The position numbers were made by a program, and so were the translations under genes. A DNA stretch of 64,000 bases from JAXGMV01 sp040768445 (GTDB lineage: Bacteria > Chloroflexota > Anaerolineae > Anaerolineales > Anaerolineaceae): NCBI GenBank assembly GCA_040768445.1, contig JAXGMV010000001.1, forward strand, positions 2,170,001 through 2,234,000, given 5' to 3'. Shown piece after piece: positions 17,162-25,324 of this stretch. Each line of letters opens with the position of its first letter. Position 1 is the stretch's first letter. A model generated the notes under the pieces. That model had not been told where the DNA came from, ran no database searches, and saw only the letters and a program-made list of their open reading frames with translations.

Positions 17162-18713
17162 CCATTGTCTTAGAGGGCTTGATTAAATGCAGATCCTGAG
17201 GATCGATATTGAACGGATCAACATCCAAAGCGATCAAATCGGCATTATTACCAGGTTTCAATGCGCCTGATCGTTCAAAACCACCATTAGAGGCAGCAGG
17301 AGCTGTAGTGAAACCCTGTAAGGCTTGATAGAGCGTGATTTTTTGTTCGGGATGCCATCCATCAGGCGATGGATCTCCGTTAGCGCGGCGCCGTGTTACT
17401 GCGGCGTGCAGTCCAATAAATGGGTTTGGTGTTTCCACCGGCGCATCAGAACCAAATATCAGCTCTGTGCCCAGGTCAAGCAGCGTCTTAAACACGAACG
17501 CACCTTCAGACCGTGCTCCCCAATACTTGTCTGAGATATCCAGATCAGAGGTCGTGTGAATTGGCTGCATTGATCCGACTACTTTTAGCTCTGATAAGCG
17601 CTTGATATCATCAGGGTGAAGCAATTGGGCATGTTCAATGCGGTGTTTTAGTCCAGAGATTGAATGCAATTGTTCATACTCACGTAGAAGCTGTAAACCA
17701 TCCAGGACAACCCGATTTGCTTTATCGCCTATCGCATGGATTGCGAGGCTGAGACCACTCTCGACGGCAATTTTCCCATGCTCAAATAAAGTCTGGGCGT
17801 CAATCAACATGATGCCAGTGCTGTCAGGCAGATTCTCCAATGGCTCTAACATGCCTGCAGTTTGAGAACCAAGTGCGCCGTCAGCGAACATCTTTACTGA
17901 GCCAATGCGAAGAAAATCAGATCCAAATCCTGAGCGCAGTCCCACAGCAGCTGCATGTTCGGCAAAATCGAGAGGGATGCCTTTTGTAACCCTGAGTTTT
18001 AGCTTGTTCTCCTGGTTTAACTGCTGTAAAGCTGAGAAACACCTGATACCGTTGAAATCATGAACGCTGGTAAGGCCCATTGCCCATAATACTGGCTGGA
18101 CAGCAGCTATAGCCCTGGCGGAATCTTCCACAGTTGCCTGTGGAATAACCTTCCGAACCAGATTGTTTGCCGTTTCAAAGAAAATGCCGGTAGGGTTACC
18201 GGTTTTATCTCTTTGGATAACGCCGCCTTCCGGGTCTGGAGTTGAGCTGTCGACCCCCGCCAGTTTCATCGCGAACGAATTTGCCCAGGTTGCATGACCT
18301 GATTTTGAAGCCATAAAAACCGGATTATCAGGTGCGGCACGATCAAGATCAGCGGCTGTGCCGTAACCGCCAGCCCAGACATTTTGATTCCAACCCCAGC
18401 CCTGTATCCATGTGCCTTTGGGTTGGCTGGCAGCTTTTTCGGCAACATTTTTTAGACATTGTTCAAGTGTGTCAGTTTCACAAAAAACCTGCTGATGGCT
18501 GAAGGCAAAATGTTCCAAATGCATGTGTGCATCAGTCAAACCCGGCAGGATGACTGCGCCGTGCATATCCTGTGTTTCAGTTTTGTCAGTAATTTGGTTT
18601 TTCAGGTTTGGCCCGCCGATGGCAACGACTCTTCCTCCGTCAATGACCATTGTTGACGCAGTAGGTGAATCAGGGTCCATAGTGTAAATTTTGGCATTGT
18701 ATAGCGTTTTCAT
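17130..18713 (-). CDS. YtcJ-like metal-dependent amidohydrolase
   Basis: 527-residue amidohydrolase-superfamily protein. DAHMHL near residue 60 gives the HxH metal pair. HRIEHAQLL, AIHAIGDKAN and FGSDAPVETPNPFIGLHAAVTRR are typical of the YtcJ group, whose substrates are mostly unknown (N-substituted amides or cyclic compounds). The N-terminal and C-terminal residues form the usual beta-sandwich. GAGGTAATGAA stands before the ATG at 18713. It begins 7 bases after parB, so it is probably co-transcribed with parAB without functional link. Confidence 0.87.
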   Translation of the reverse strand: MKTLYNAKIYTMDPDSPTASTMVIDGGRVVAIGGPNLKNQITDKTETQDMHGAVILPGLTDAHMHLEHFAFSHQQVFCETDTLEQCLKNVAEKAASQPKGTWIQGWGWNQNVWAGGYGTAADLDRAAPDNPVFMASKSGHATWANSFAMKLAGVDSSTPDPEGGVIQRDKTGNPTGIFFETANNLVRKVIPQATVEDSARAIAAVQPVLWAMGLTSVHDFNGIRCFSALQQLNQENKLKLRVTKGIPLDFAEHAAAVGLRSGFGSDFLRIGSVKMFADGALGSQTAGMLEPLENLPDSTGIMLIDAQTLFEHGKIAVESGLSLAIHAIGDKANRVVLDGLQLLREYEQLHSISGLKHRIEHAQLLHPDDIKRLSELKVVGSMQPIHTTSDLDISDKYWGARSEGAFVFKTLLDLGTELIFGSDAPVETPNPFIGLHAAVTRRRANGDPSPDGWHPEQKITLYQALQGFTTAPAASNGGFERSGALKPGNNADLIALDVDPFNIDPQDLHLIKPSKTMVAGEWVYEEN

Positions 18714-18720
18714 AATTTCA

Positions 18721-19572
18721 TTACCTCAGTAACTGATGTAGTATCGACTCAAGTTCTTCGTCAGAGTAATAATGAATAACTACAGAACCGCCTTTTTTCC
18801 CACTGTTCAAATTGACCCTGGTGCCCAGTTTATTGCGTAATTGTTCTTCAATTGCGGTAATTTCAGGCGCTTGCGGCGGCTTGGGCAGTGGTTTTACTTC
18901 TTCACCTGAATACTTTCTTACCAGTTCTTCAGTCTGCCTGACAGACAAGTTTTTCTTGATTACAGTCTCCATTGCAGCAATTTGAGCCTCGCTGGTCTGC
19001 AGGGCTAACAGTACCCTGGCATGTCCCTCGCTGATACGGCCTTCAAGCAGTGCAGTTTTTAATTTTTGGGGAAGGTTGAGAAGCCGCAGTGTGTTGGTAA
19101 CACTTACGCGGCTTTTACCCACTTTTTGACTGATTTCCTCGTGAGAAAGATTGAAATCTTGGTGCAGTTGGCGGTAAGCCTCTGCAGTTTCCAACGGTGA
19201 GAGATCAGTGCGCTGAATATTTTCAATTAATGCCAAGTCAAGCCGGCTTAAATCATCGGCTTCCCTGACTATTACCGGCACCGCCTGCAGATTTGCCAGC
19301 TTAGCGGCTTTCAATCGGCGTTCACCTGCGATCAGCGTGTAGCGTTCATCTAACGGGTTTCGGGTAACGATTAATGGCTGCAGTATGCCATGTTCTCCGA
19401 TGGAAGCAGCCAATTCATTTAAGTCGTCCGTGTTAAAATCAGTTCGCGGTTGGCGGGGGTTGGCAGAGATCAAAGAAATATCGACCATATCAACGCCGCC
19501 CTGTTGTTCAGACTCTGGTCTCTCGGGAATCAGTGAATCCAGACCACGTCCTAATCCAGTTTTTCTTGCCAT
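18721..19572 (-). CDS. parB: Chromosome partitioning protein ParB
   Basis: DNA-binding CTPase that loads on parS sites and spreads along DNA to segregate origins. 283 residues: MARKTGLGRGLDSLIP start, ParB/Srx domain with NPRQPRTDF and the GERRLKAAK CTP-binding box, helix-turn-helix around SHEEISQKVGKSRVSVTNTLRLL, and a C-terminal dimerisation part. GAGAGGGA precedes the ATG. It lies 12 bases downstream of parA. No parS-like GTTTCAC palindrome was noticed nearby. Confidence 0.95.
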   Translation of the reverse strand: MARKTGLGRGLDSLIPERPESEQQGGVDMVDISLISANPRQPRTDFNTDDLNELAASIGEHGILQPLIVTRNPLDERYTLIAGERRLKAAKLANLQAVPVIVREADDLSRLDLALIENIQRTDLSPLETAEAYRQLHQDFNLSHEEISQKVGKSRVSVTNTLRLLNLPQKLKTALLEGRISEGHARVLLALQTSEAQIAAMETVIKKNLSVRQTEELVRKYSGEEVKPLPKPPQAPEITAIEEQLRNKLGTRVNLNSGKKGGSVVIHYYSDEELESILHQLLR

Positions 19573-19584
19573 AATATCCCTCTC

Positions 19585-20376
19585 TTAATCCGGACCCTCA
19601 GGTTTAATTATGCCGTCTTGCAGCAGTATTTCTTTTGCCAGTTCGCTGTAAGCATGTGCGGCAGTAGACTCGGGCGCATAGATTGAGATAGGTTCACCGA
19701 ATGAAGGCGCTTCAGCTGCCCTGATGCTTCTCGGGATGATCGTCTGGAAGACACGGTCAGAGAAGTATTTTCTGACTTCTTTGACCACATCAAGGGCCAG
19801 ATTTGTCCTGCCGTCGTACATGGTGAGGATAACGCCGCGTACTGCCAGCCCTGGAAACAGGGAATTCCTGGCACGGGTAAGGGTTTGTGTTAATTGGGTC
19901 AATCCTTCCAGTGCAAGATACTCACATTGGACAGGAATGAGTACGCCATCCTGGGCTGCCACCAAACCATTGACCGTGAGGATGCTCAATGATGGCGGGC
20001 AGTCGATGAGTATGTAATCATACCGATCTTTTACTGAACTGATCGCCTCTCGTAAACGATACTCCCGGTTTTCCATAGAAATCAACTCAACCTCAGCACC
20101 TGCAAGGGCAGGCGTTGAGGGGACAATGGATAGCCTAAATCGGGGGTTATGCAGAATGGTAGAGGTTAAGTCCGAATTTCCGATAATCACTTCATAGGTG
20201 CCAGCGCGAATGGCTTTTTTCTCTACACCCAGGCATGAAGTGGCATTTGTTTGCGGGTCCAGGTCGATCAGAAGAACCTTTTGACCATAAGCGCCTAGGT
20301 ATGCACCAAGGTTAATGGCTGTTGTGGTTTTTCCGACTCCACCTTTTTGATTGACAATAGTATATATGCGCGCCAT
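19585..20376 (-). CDS. parA: Chromosome partitioning ATPase ParA
   Basis: Deviant-Walker ATPase that moves ParB-bound origins. KGGVGKTT at 11-18 with the signature lysine, LLIDLDPQTNATS for Walker A', and DYILIDCPPSLSILTVNGL for Walker B. 263 residues, no N-terminal DNA-binding extension, as usual for chromosomal (Soj-type) proteins. The ATG at 20376 is 3 bases after the PfkB kinase stop and has no clear ribosome site. Operon order kinase-parA-parB. Confidence 0.95.
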   Translation of the reverse strand: MARIYTIVNQKGGVGKTTTAINLGAYLGAYGQKVLLIDLDPQTNATSCLGVEKKAIRAGTYEVIIGNSDLTSTILHNPRFRLSIVPSTPALAGAEVELISMENREYRLREAISSVKDRYDYILIDCPPSLSILTVNGLVAAQDGVLIPVQCEYLALEGLTQLTQTLTRARNSLFPGLAVRGVILTMYDGRTNLALDVVKEVRKYFSDRVFQTIIPRSIRAAEAPSFGEPISIYAPESTAAHAYSELAKEILLQDGIIKPEGPD

Positions 20377-20379
20377 GGG

Positions 20380-21240
20380 TTAATACTTCTGAAGAACTTC
20401 GATAAGATAGTTTTGAACTTCAGACGGTGTAGGGGTGCCTGCTAAACCAGGTCTGGTCACTGAATTTGCGGCAATGAGTGTCGCAAAACGGGCTGATTCC
20501 CACGGGTCTTTGGTTTGGGCGTACCTGATGAAAAAGGAAGTGGCAAAAATATCGCCTGCACCAGTCGGGTCAATTTCTTCAGTTGGCGGCGGTCTGAAGC
20601 CTTTGATATCGCCATTCCAGTATAACCTTGAGCCAGAGCTGGCTTCGGTTAGTGCCAGTATTCGTATCGAAGAAAGCATGTCATCGATGATTCTCTGGTC
20701 ACCGCCAACATCTTCAATGCTCAAAATAGCTGCTGTCGCCTTTTCCAGCGCGAGGGCTGATTCCGGCCATTCAGTAAAGTGAATCTTCCCTTCCGTGTCC
20801 CAGGACCTGAACCACCCCTGTGGTGTTAACCCAATGACAGGGTTGTTGAAATGCCCGATCATGGTGACAGGAATTTCCTGGGCAACCGGTCCAAAATGGA
20901 CGATAGGCGCTTGTTTCCAGGTCTCGGGGACCATCCACAATTCAACGGGGTCTGCGCGGTGTTGTATGTACTGAGTGCGTTTACCCTGGGCGTTGATGTT
21001 TTTGAAAGTCGTTGTGTATTCTGAGAAATGCGAGATGATAGGAATACCATTGAGAGGGGTGAGGTCGAGATCTTCATGATGACAGCTAACGATACCAGGC
21101 CGCAGGCCTATAGCTTTGGCTGTCAGGGCAGAGTAAGTTGCTGTTCCACCAAGCCGCAGACCATTGGGGGTTATATCCTGCGTGATATGTCCAATGACAA
21201 GGTAATCGATGGGTTCAATGCGAGGGTTGGAATTATTCAT
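20380..21240 (-). CDS. PfkB family carbohydrate kinase
   Basis: Ribokinase-fold sugar or nucleoside kinase. The C-terminal PfkB signature DPTGAGDIFATSFFIRYA holds the catalytic Asp and the anion hole; the N-terminal VIGHITQDITPNGLRLGGTATYSALTAKAIG is the usual substrate lid region. Substrate not deducible. ATG at 21240 is used; a TTG three codons upstream is also open. About 286 residues. First gene of the minus-strand run that includes parA and parB. Confidence 0.85.
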   Translation of the reverse strand: MNNSNPRIEPIDYLVIGHITQDITPNGLRLGGTATYSALTAKAIGLRPGIVSCHHEDLDLTPLNGIPIISHFSEYTTTFKNINAQGKRTQYIQHRADPVELWMVPETWKQAPIVHFGPVAQEIPVTMIGHFNNPVIGLTPQGWFRSWDTEGKIHFTEWPESALALEKATAAILSIEDVGGDQRIIDDMLSSIRILALTEASSGSRLYWNGDIKGFRPPPTEEIDPTGAGDIFATSFFIRYAQTKDPWESARFATLIAANSVTRPGLAGTPTPSEVQNYLIEVLQKY

Positions 21241-21461
21241 TGGATCCAATAGGGTTATAAATCCTTGTATGAAGTCAGGACAGATGAATATCGGTATTCT
21301 GCAGAGTGACGACCTGGATCTCAGATGTGTCTCTGGTGACCCTGCCTGATTCTGAATTATAGCATGGACAATAGCTTGATGCGCTTGAAGCGGCCTTAAG
21401 ATATTAATTAAAGATCTATTTGATTAGGGTTTTACCAAGTAAATTATTCTATAATAGACGA

Positions 21462-22166
21462 ATGGCAGAAGACAAATACTCTTATAGAATTGCAGACATG
21501 GCAGTAAATGACCGACCGCGCGAAAGACTGGCACAAGTCGGCGCTGAGGCGCTGTCAAATGCTGAGCTGATCGCCATATTGCTACGCGTAGGCATAAAAG
21601 GTGAGAATGCTGTTCAAATGGGCAGCCGGGTATTGACTACAGTGGGTGGTTTGAGAGGGCTTCACAGGGCATCGTTCACTGAAGTCTCTGCTATAAAAGG
21701 GTTGGGAGAAGCAAAGACGGCGCAGCTAAAAGCTGCCATAGAACTGGGCCGGCGATTGTCACTTGAGGACACGGTTGAAAAGCCATTTTTGGGGTCGCCG
21801 CGGCTGGTTTATGACCTGGTTCAGTATGAGATGACCGCTTTCACCCAGGAGCACCTGTGGGTGATCAACCTTGATACCCGCAATCACCTGTTGAAAATTG
21901 AGAAATTGTACAAGGGGTCGCTGAATGCCTCGACTGTGCGGGTGGGTGAAATATTCCGCAGTTCTATCCAGAACAATGCCGCATCCATCATACTGGTGCA
22001 TAATCACCCCAGTGGTGACCCGTCACCCAGCCCGGAGGATATCAACTTGACAAGGGTTGCGACTCAGTCCGGCAAGCTTATGGACATCGATGTGCTTGAT
22101 CACATCATCATTGGCGACGGTAAATTTGTGTCGCTAAAAGAGAAGGGCTTGGGATTTATACCCTAA
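21462..22166 (+). CDS. radC: RadC/UPF0758 family JAB-domain protein
   Basis: 234 residues: N-terminal helix-hairpin-helix region (AIKGLGEAKTAQLKAA) and a C-terminal JAMM/MPN metalloprotease-like domain with HNHPSGDPSPSPED from residue 180. Despite the name, a DNA-repair role is not supported in E. coli and the function is unknown. A perfect TATAAT at 21450-21455 places the expected transcript start at about 21462, the ATG itself, so the mRNA may be leaderless; there is also no Shine-Dalgarno. A TTG at 21420 in frame would lie upstream of that promoter element. Confidence 0.88.
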   Translation: MAEDKYSYRIADMAVNDRPRERLAQVGAEALSNAELIAILLRVGIKGENAVQMGSRVLTTVGGLRGLHRASFTEVSAIKGLGEAKTAQLKAAIELGRRLSLEDTVEKPFLGSPRLVYDLVQYEMTAFTQEHLWVINLDTRNHLLKIEKLYKGSLNASTVRVGEIFRSSIQNNAASIILVHNHPSGDPSPSPEDINLTRVATQSGKLMDIDVLDHIIIGDGKFVSLKEKGLGFIP

Positions 22167-22186
22167 GTAAAAAATTCTCGCGATTG

Positions 22187-22215
22187 TTGACAAAATAGGT
22201 GACACGTAGTAATAT
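22187..22215 (+). promoter_or_regulatory. Promoter of the CAT-anticodon tRNA gene
   Basis: TTGACA at 22187-22192 and TAATAT at 22210-22215, spacing 17 bases, 12 bases before the tRNA 5' end. Confidence 0.8.
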
Positions 22216-22227
22216 ATCAGACGTTTC

Positions 22228-22299
22228 GGCGAGGTAGCTCAGTGGCAGAGCAGGGGACTCATAAGCCCTTGGTCGTGAGTTCAAATCTCACTCTCGCCA
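22228..22299 (+). tRNA. tRNA-Met (anticodon CAT)
   Basis: Full cloverleaf: acceptor 22228-22234 with 22292-22298 (last pair G.T), D-stem GCTC/GAGC, anticodon loop CTCATAA at 22258-22264 with CAT at 22260-22262, T-stem GTGAG/CTCAC with loop TTCAAAT, discriminator A at 22299. CCA is not encoded. The inner anticodon-stem pair is A.G. The first pair is G-C, so it is not an initiator tRNA. It is elongator Met, or possibly the tRNA-Ile whose C34 is changed to lysidine; sequence alone does not decide. Confidence 0.9.
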
Positions 22300-22304
22300 C
22301 ACTC

Positions 22305-22335
22305 AAGCCCCCTTTATTGGGGGTTTTGCTTTTCT
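22305..22335 (+). terminator. Terminator of the tRNA gene
   Basis: CCCCC / GGGGG stem (with flanking A-T pairs) around TTTATT, followed by TTTTGCTTTT. It lies 6 bases after the mature tRNA end. Confidence 0.85.
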
Positions 22336-22338
22336 AAT

Positions 22339-22399
22339 CCCTTAGTCGTGGGTTTACTGTATAGAGCATCCAGCACTGCGTAAAACCCACTCTCGCCAC
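22339..22399 (+). pseudogene. Partial copy of the tRNA 3' half with expanded T-loop
   Basis: Bases 22339-22355 resemble the tRNA from the anticodon-stem 3' strand to the T-stem (22266-22282) with three changes, and 22385-22399 repeats its 3' end. About 29 bases separate them where the tRNA has only the T-loop. The T-stem is GTGGG/CCCAC instead of GTGAG/CTCAC, a compensatory pair change, and extends to an 8-base stem GTGGGTTT/AAACCCAC. The 5' half is absent, so this is not a functional tRNA. It may be a relic of integration at the tRNA or of a second tRNA gene. The rest of 22400-22486 shows nothing recognisable. Confidence 0.6.
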
Positions 22400-22486
22400 C
22401 CAAAATTGCTTGTAAGATGAAATCTTAAGAAGTGTCCTCTCTGGAGATAATTGTATGTGTCCCATTGCTAGGCAATAATCTCTTGC

Positions 22487-24400
22487 CTAGTTGCTCGTAT
22501 GCCACATAATATCAGTGGAATAGCGCAGGTACTGCGCAGTTGCCGGGTTGAGCTGAAGTTCTTTGTAAAGGAAGGTCCAACCCTCCTCAGGGGTGTTGTC
22601 AAGTGTGCCGCAGCCACCAACCTGGATGCAGGATTGGTACTGAGTCATCACGCCCACAAATTCAATTGGCAAACCGTGCCGTGTAAAACCATATTCGCTG
22701 AGTAGCGCCCATTGTTCTGCATTAACACCCGAGTCGGCATAAATCAACGGCAGTGCATAGGATGCACCGGATCCATAAGATATGTACCAGACGTCTTCCT
22801 GACTCCATCCATTGGTGCAAGGCCAGGTGGGACGCGTTCTTGTTGGGCAGCCGGCAGCATCGCCGAAGTTATAGAGCGGGAATTGATTGACAGAGTCGTA
22901 ACCTTTCAACCAGGCGCGGGTGACTGATACGGTATTCCATGACAGCTCCATGTCATTCATGCCAACTGCATCAACCCGCAGGATCAAGCCCTGTGAAGCA
23001 AACCAGGTATTAACGTCATTGACCATTTTCGCCCAGGCAGCTCCATGTCTTTCTGTCACTTTGCTGCCATAATTACTGGTGCCTATACCAAGCCTGAGGT
23101 GAGACACGGTTTCATTCGGTGAGCAGGTAACATAAGCTCTTCCAACTGTTTTGATGGCATCGCCAATCTGGGCTGTAGTCACCGGGCCGAAACCAAATAG
23201 GCTTGCCCCGTAATTTGATCCGATCTCAACAGGCATACCATAAGCTAACGTGACCAGGAAATCATCCCGTCCCGGGTTGTTGACACTTTGTTTACCGATT
23301 TCACAGCCTAAATTAGTCATAGCCGTACTGGAAATTGTCTTCATGTAATAACTGGTTGTGTAAGGTGGTGCTTTGACGGTATTTGTGACTGAGAAAGTAA
23401 TTCCCTTGCTCCATGGACCAACACCAAAACTATTCCTCGCCTGAACCCACCAGGAGTAAGGCTTTTGAGCAAGCGTCATATCCAGTTTTAATGAGCACTG
23501 CATGCCTGTGCAGTTAGCTTCTGATGGACTGAACCACCTCGCTACGGTGTTCACTCGGCCATCGTAAAGCAACAGCCAGTAACCGTTTGCACCTTCGACC
23601 GTGTTCCATGTAAACGTTGGTTTCACTGGTGAGATCTCCCCCTTCGGTGAAACCAGCACAGGCGCAGCCGGCAGCTGCCCGCCGCCGATAATAAAAGTTT
23701 TACCCTGGCTCCAGGCGCTGACACTGGAACTATTCCGCGCTTGCACCCACCAGTCAAAACTACCGGATGGCAAGGTAAGACCGAGGCTAAAAGTGCAGGT
23801 GTTATCAATGCAATTTGCTTCAGAGCGCGTGAACCAGCGGGAAATCAAGTTGGTCTTACCGTCATAGAGCAGAACCAGAAAATCTGTGGCTTTTGGGTCG
23901 CCAGTCCAGGTGAAAGTCGGTTTATTCTCCTGAATAATTCCAGAAGGTGATTTCAAAACAGGCGCTGCAGGAGGGGCTGCCGTACCATAAACGAAGGTCC
24001 TACCGCTGCTCCAGGGGCTTTCGCCTGCGCTGTTTTTTGCCAGAACCCACCAGGAATAGGTGCCATAAGAAAGCCTGGTTGACGACTTAATACGGCACGT
24101 GTCCTGAGTACAGTTGGCATTTTTTGAGGTAAACCAGGTATTATGCACATTACGCGTGCCATCATAAACCAGAAGCAGATAGGCATCTGCATCAATGGAT
24201 GCCTGCCAGATGAATTCTGGCTGATCTATCAGGCTGAAACCCGATGGTCCGATTAAATTTGGTGGCTGAGGCGCTGAAATGCTCTTTTGGGCTTTGATTA
24301 ACTGGATTGGTCTGTCAGCAACTACAGCTGGTATGAGTAAATACTGAAGAAGCGCAAAAGCAGCGATCAAGGAACTGGAAAGGAATACTTTTAACTTCAC
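22487..24400 (-). CDS. Secreted protein with three fibronectin-like repeats and an unknown C-terminal domain
   Basis: 637 residues. Signal peptide at 1-28 (KLKVFLSSSLIAAFALL...AVVA). Three tandem repeats of about 100 residues follow (about 45-142, 147-243, 248-343), each with a P-x-F-x-W start, LLLYDG, a WF...ANC-x4/5-C cysteine pair, WWV-x-ARNS/AKNS and W-S-x-G-x-TF. This is the look of a carbohydrate-binding or fibronectin type III-like sandwich with one disulfide each. The C-terminal 290 residues contain six or more cysteines and strand-rich segments such as LIYADSG; a barrel hydrolase is a guess only. It probably acts outside the cell, binding a polymer. It has its own unit; no operon partner. 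Confidence 0.75.
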   Translation of the reverse strand: MKLKVFLSSSLIAAFALLQYLLIPAVVADRPIQLIKAQKSISAPQPPNLIGPSGFSLIDQPEFIWQASIDADAYLLLVYDGTRNVHNTWFTSKNANCTQDTCRIKSSTRLSYGTYSWWVLAKNSAGESPWSSGRTFVYGTAAPPAAPVLKSPSGIIQENKPTFTWTGDPKATDFLVLLYDGKTNLISRWFTRSEANCIDNTCTFSLGLTLPSGSFDWWVQARNSSSVSAWSQGKTFIIGGGQLPAAPVLVSPKGEISPVKPTFTWNTVEGANGYWLLLYDGRVNTVARWFSPSEANCTGMQCSLKLDMTLAQKPYSWWVQARNSFGVGPWSKGITFSVTNTVKAPPYTTSYYMKTISSTAMTNLGCEIGKQSVNNPGRDDFLVTLAYGMPVEIGSNYGASLFGFGPVTTAQIGDAIKTVGRAYVTCSPNETVSHLRLGIGTSNYGSKVTERHGAAWAKMVNDVNTWFASQGLILRVDAVGMNDMELSWNTVSVTRAWLKGYDSVNQFPLYNFGDAAGCPTRTRPTWPCTNGWSQEDVWYISYGSGASYALPLIYADSGVNAEQWALLSEYGFTRHGLPIEFVGVMTQYQSCIQVGGCGTLDNTPEEGWTFLYKELQLNPATAQYLRYSTDIMWHTSN

Positions 24401-24472
24401 AATGTCTCCGTTTTTGTTTCATAACGGCTGAATGCCTTCCCTTTAAGTTACAAGCTTTATGCCAGAAACGAT

Positions 24473-25204
24473 TTATTTTGCCTGTGTATACAGATTCCAT
24501 AATTGACTGAGAACGGATTTTAGCCTTTCGCCAAGCAAAGCGCCGCCCGCCGATGTGACATCATCTTCATTTTCAAAAACAACATATGGAATATCATGAT
24601 CGTTGATTTTCAAGAATCCTTTGCTTTGAGGCGCAAGCTCATGCCAGTCATCCTCTTTGTACATGAACTCCAACTTCTTATCCGGAAGCGAATGTTCCAG
24701 GATGCTGTCGGGCTTATTGGGATTGAAACGTTTGCGATTTTTGCGAAGCGACTCTGACCAGGACACATTGACATATAGTACTGCTGCGTTCTGTATTACT
24801 TGCGTTGTGAGGTTACTGAATGCAGTGCGGTAACCGCCGTGCTGGCTGCCTCTCGAGAACTCAATCAGGCTGGTTTTGTTTGAGTGATAATCAGGGTTAT
24901 CGCGTCGTTTTTTGTCGTATTCAAGGCACATGCGTCTGATTAAAACATTCCACAAGTGATTGCCAAGGAAATACCCCTCTGTATCTGAATGTAAACGCGG
25001 GTAGCCCATGGTTTCCAGGATCTCATCTTCCTCAAACCAGGTCCACAGCATGGGGAAATCATCAATCTCTTCAATCTGGTTAATGTGAAATTCTTCCCTG
25101 CGCTCAATGAGGGGTAGCGCTTTCAGGTAGGCAATAATTTCACTCTTGCCAGCTGCTGGTCGTGCTATCAGGATAATTTTCTCAAAGCAATTTGATTCAG
25201 ACAT
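24473..25204 (-). CDS. P-loop NTPase-like protein of unknown function
   Basis: 243 residues. The N-terminus KIILIARPAAGKSEIIAYL is a Walker A-like loop with Ala in place of the first Gly (A-x4-GKS), after a hydrophobic strand, as in nucleoside or small-molecule kinases. A second strand (AAVLYVNVSWSESLRKNRKRFNP) could be the LID/Walker B region, with its positively charged cluster. No specific family was recognised. ATG at 25204 follows GGAGGGG. The long inverted repeat at 25271-25303 lies upstream and may regulate it. It could be a nucleotide-binding regulator or kinase. Confidence 0.65.
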   Translation of the reverse strand: MSESNCFEKIILIARPAAGKSEIIAYLKALPLIERREEFHINQIEEIDDFPMLWTWFEEDEILETMGYPRLHSDTEGYFLGNHLWNVLIRRMCLEYDKKRRDNPDYHSNKTSLIEFSRGSQHGGYRTAFSNLTTQVIQNAAVLYVNVSWSESLRKNRKRFNPNKPDSILEHSLPDKKLEFMYKEDDWHELAPQSKGFLKINDHDIPYVVFENEDDVTSAGGALLGERLKSVLSQLWNLYTQAK

Positions 25205-25270
25205 TTTCCCCTCCAGCAATAGGTGTTGGTTAGGTTAATATTTCCAAACAGCAGGAAAGGTATTTCATTT

Positions 25271-25303
25271 TTTGGAACAGCTGTTACCGCAGGCTGTTCC
25301 AAA
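25271..25303. repeat. Perfect 11-base inverted repeat upstream of the P-loop gene
   Basis: TTTGGAACAGC (25271-25281) and GCTGTTCCAAA (25293-25303) are perfectly complementary around 11 bases. In the downstream direction of the creatininase gene the stem is followed by A residues, not T, so it is not an ordinary terminator. It may be an operator for the P-loop gene that starts 67 bases away, or an RNA 3'-end stabiliser for the creatininase message. Confidence 0.55.
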
Positions 25304-25324
25304 TCATGTAAGGTATAAAAAGAA

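Noticed and set aside
19385..20376. parS site next to parAB.
   Set aside because: No palindrome close to the GTTTCACGTGAAAC type was noticed in or near parA and parB.
22339..22399. Second functional tRNA gene.
   Set aside because: No 5' half, D-arm or complete anticodon arm, and the T-loop is expanded to about 29 bases.
25271..25303. Terminator of the creatininase gene.
   Set aside because: The stem is followed by A, not T, in that direction; kept only as an inverted repeat.
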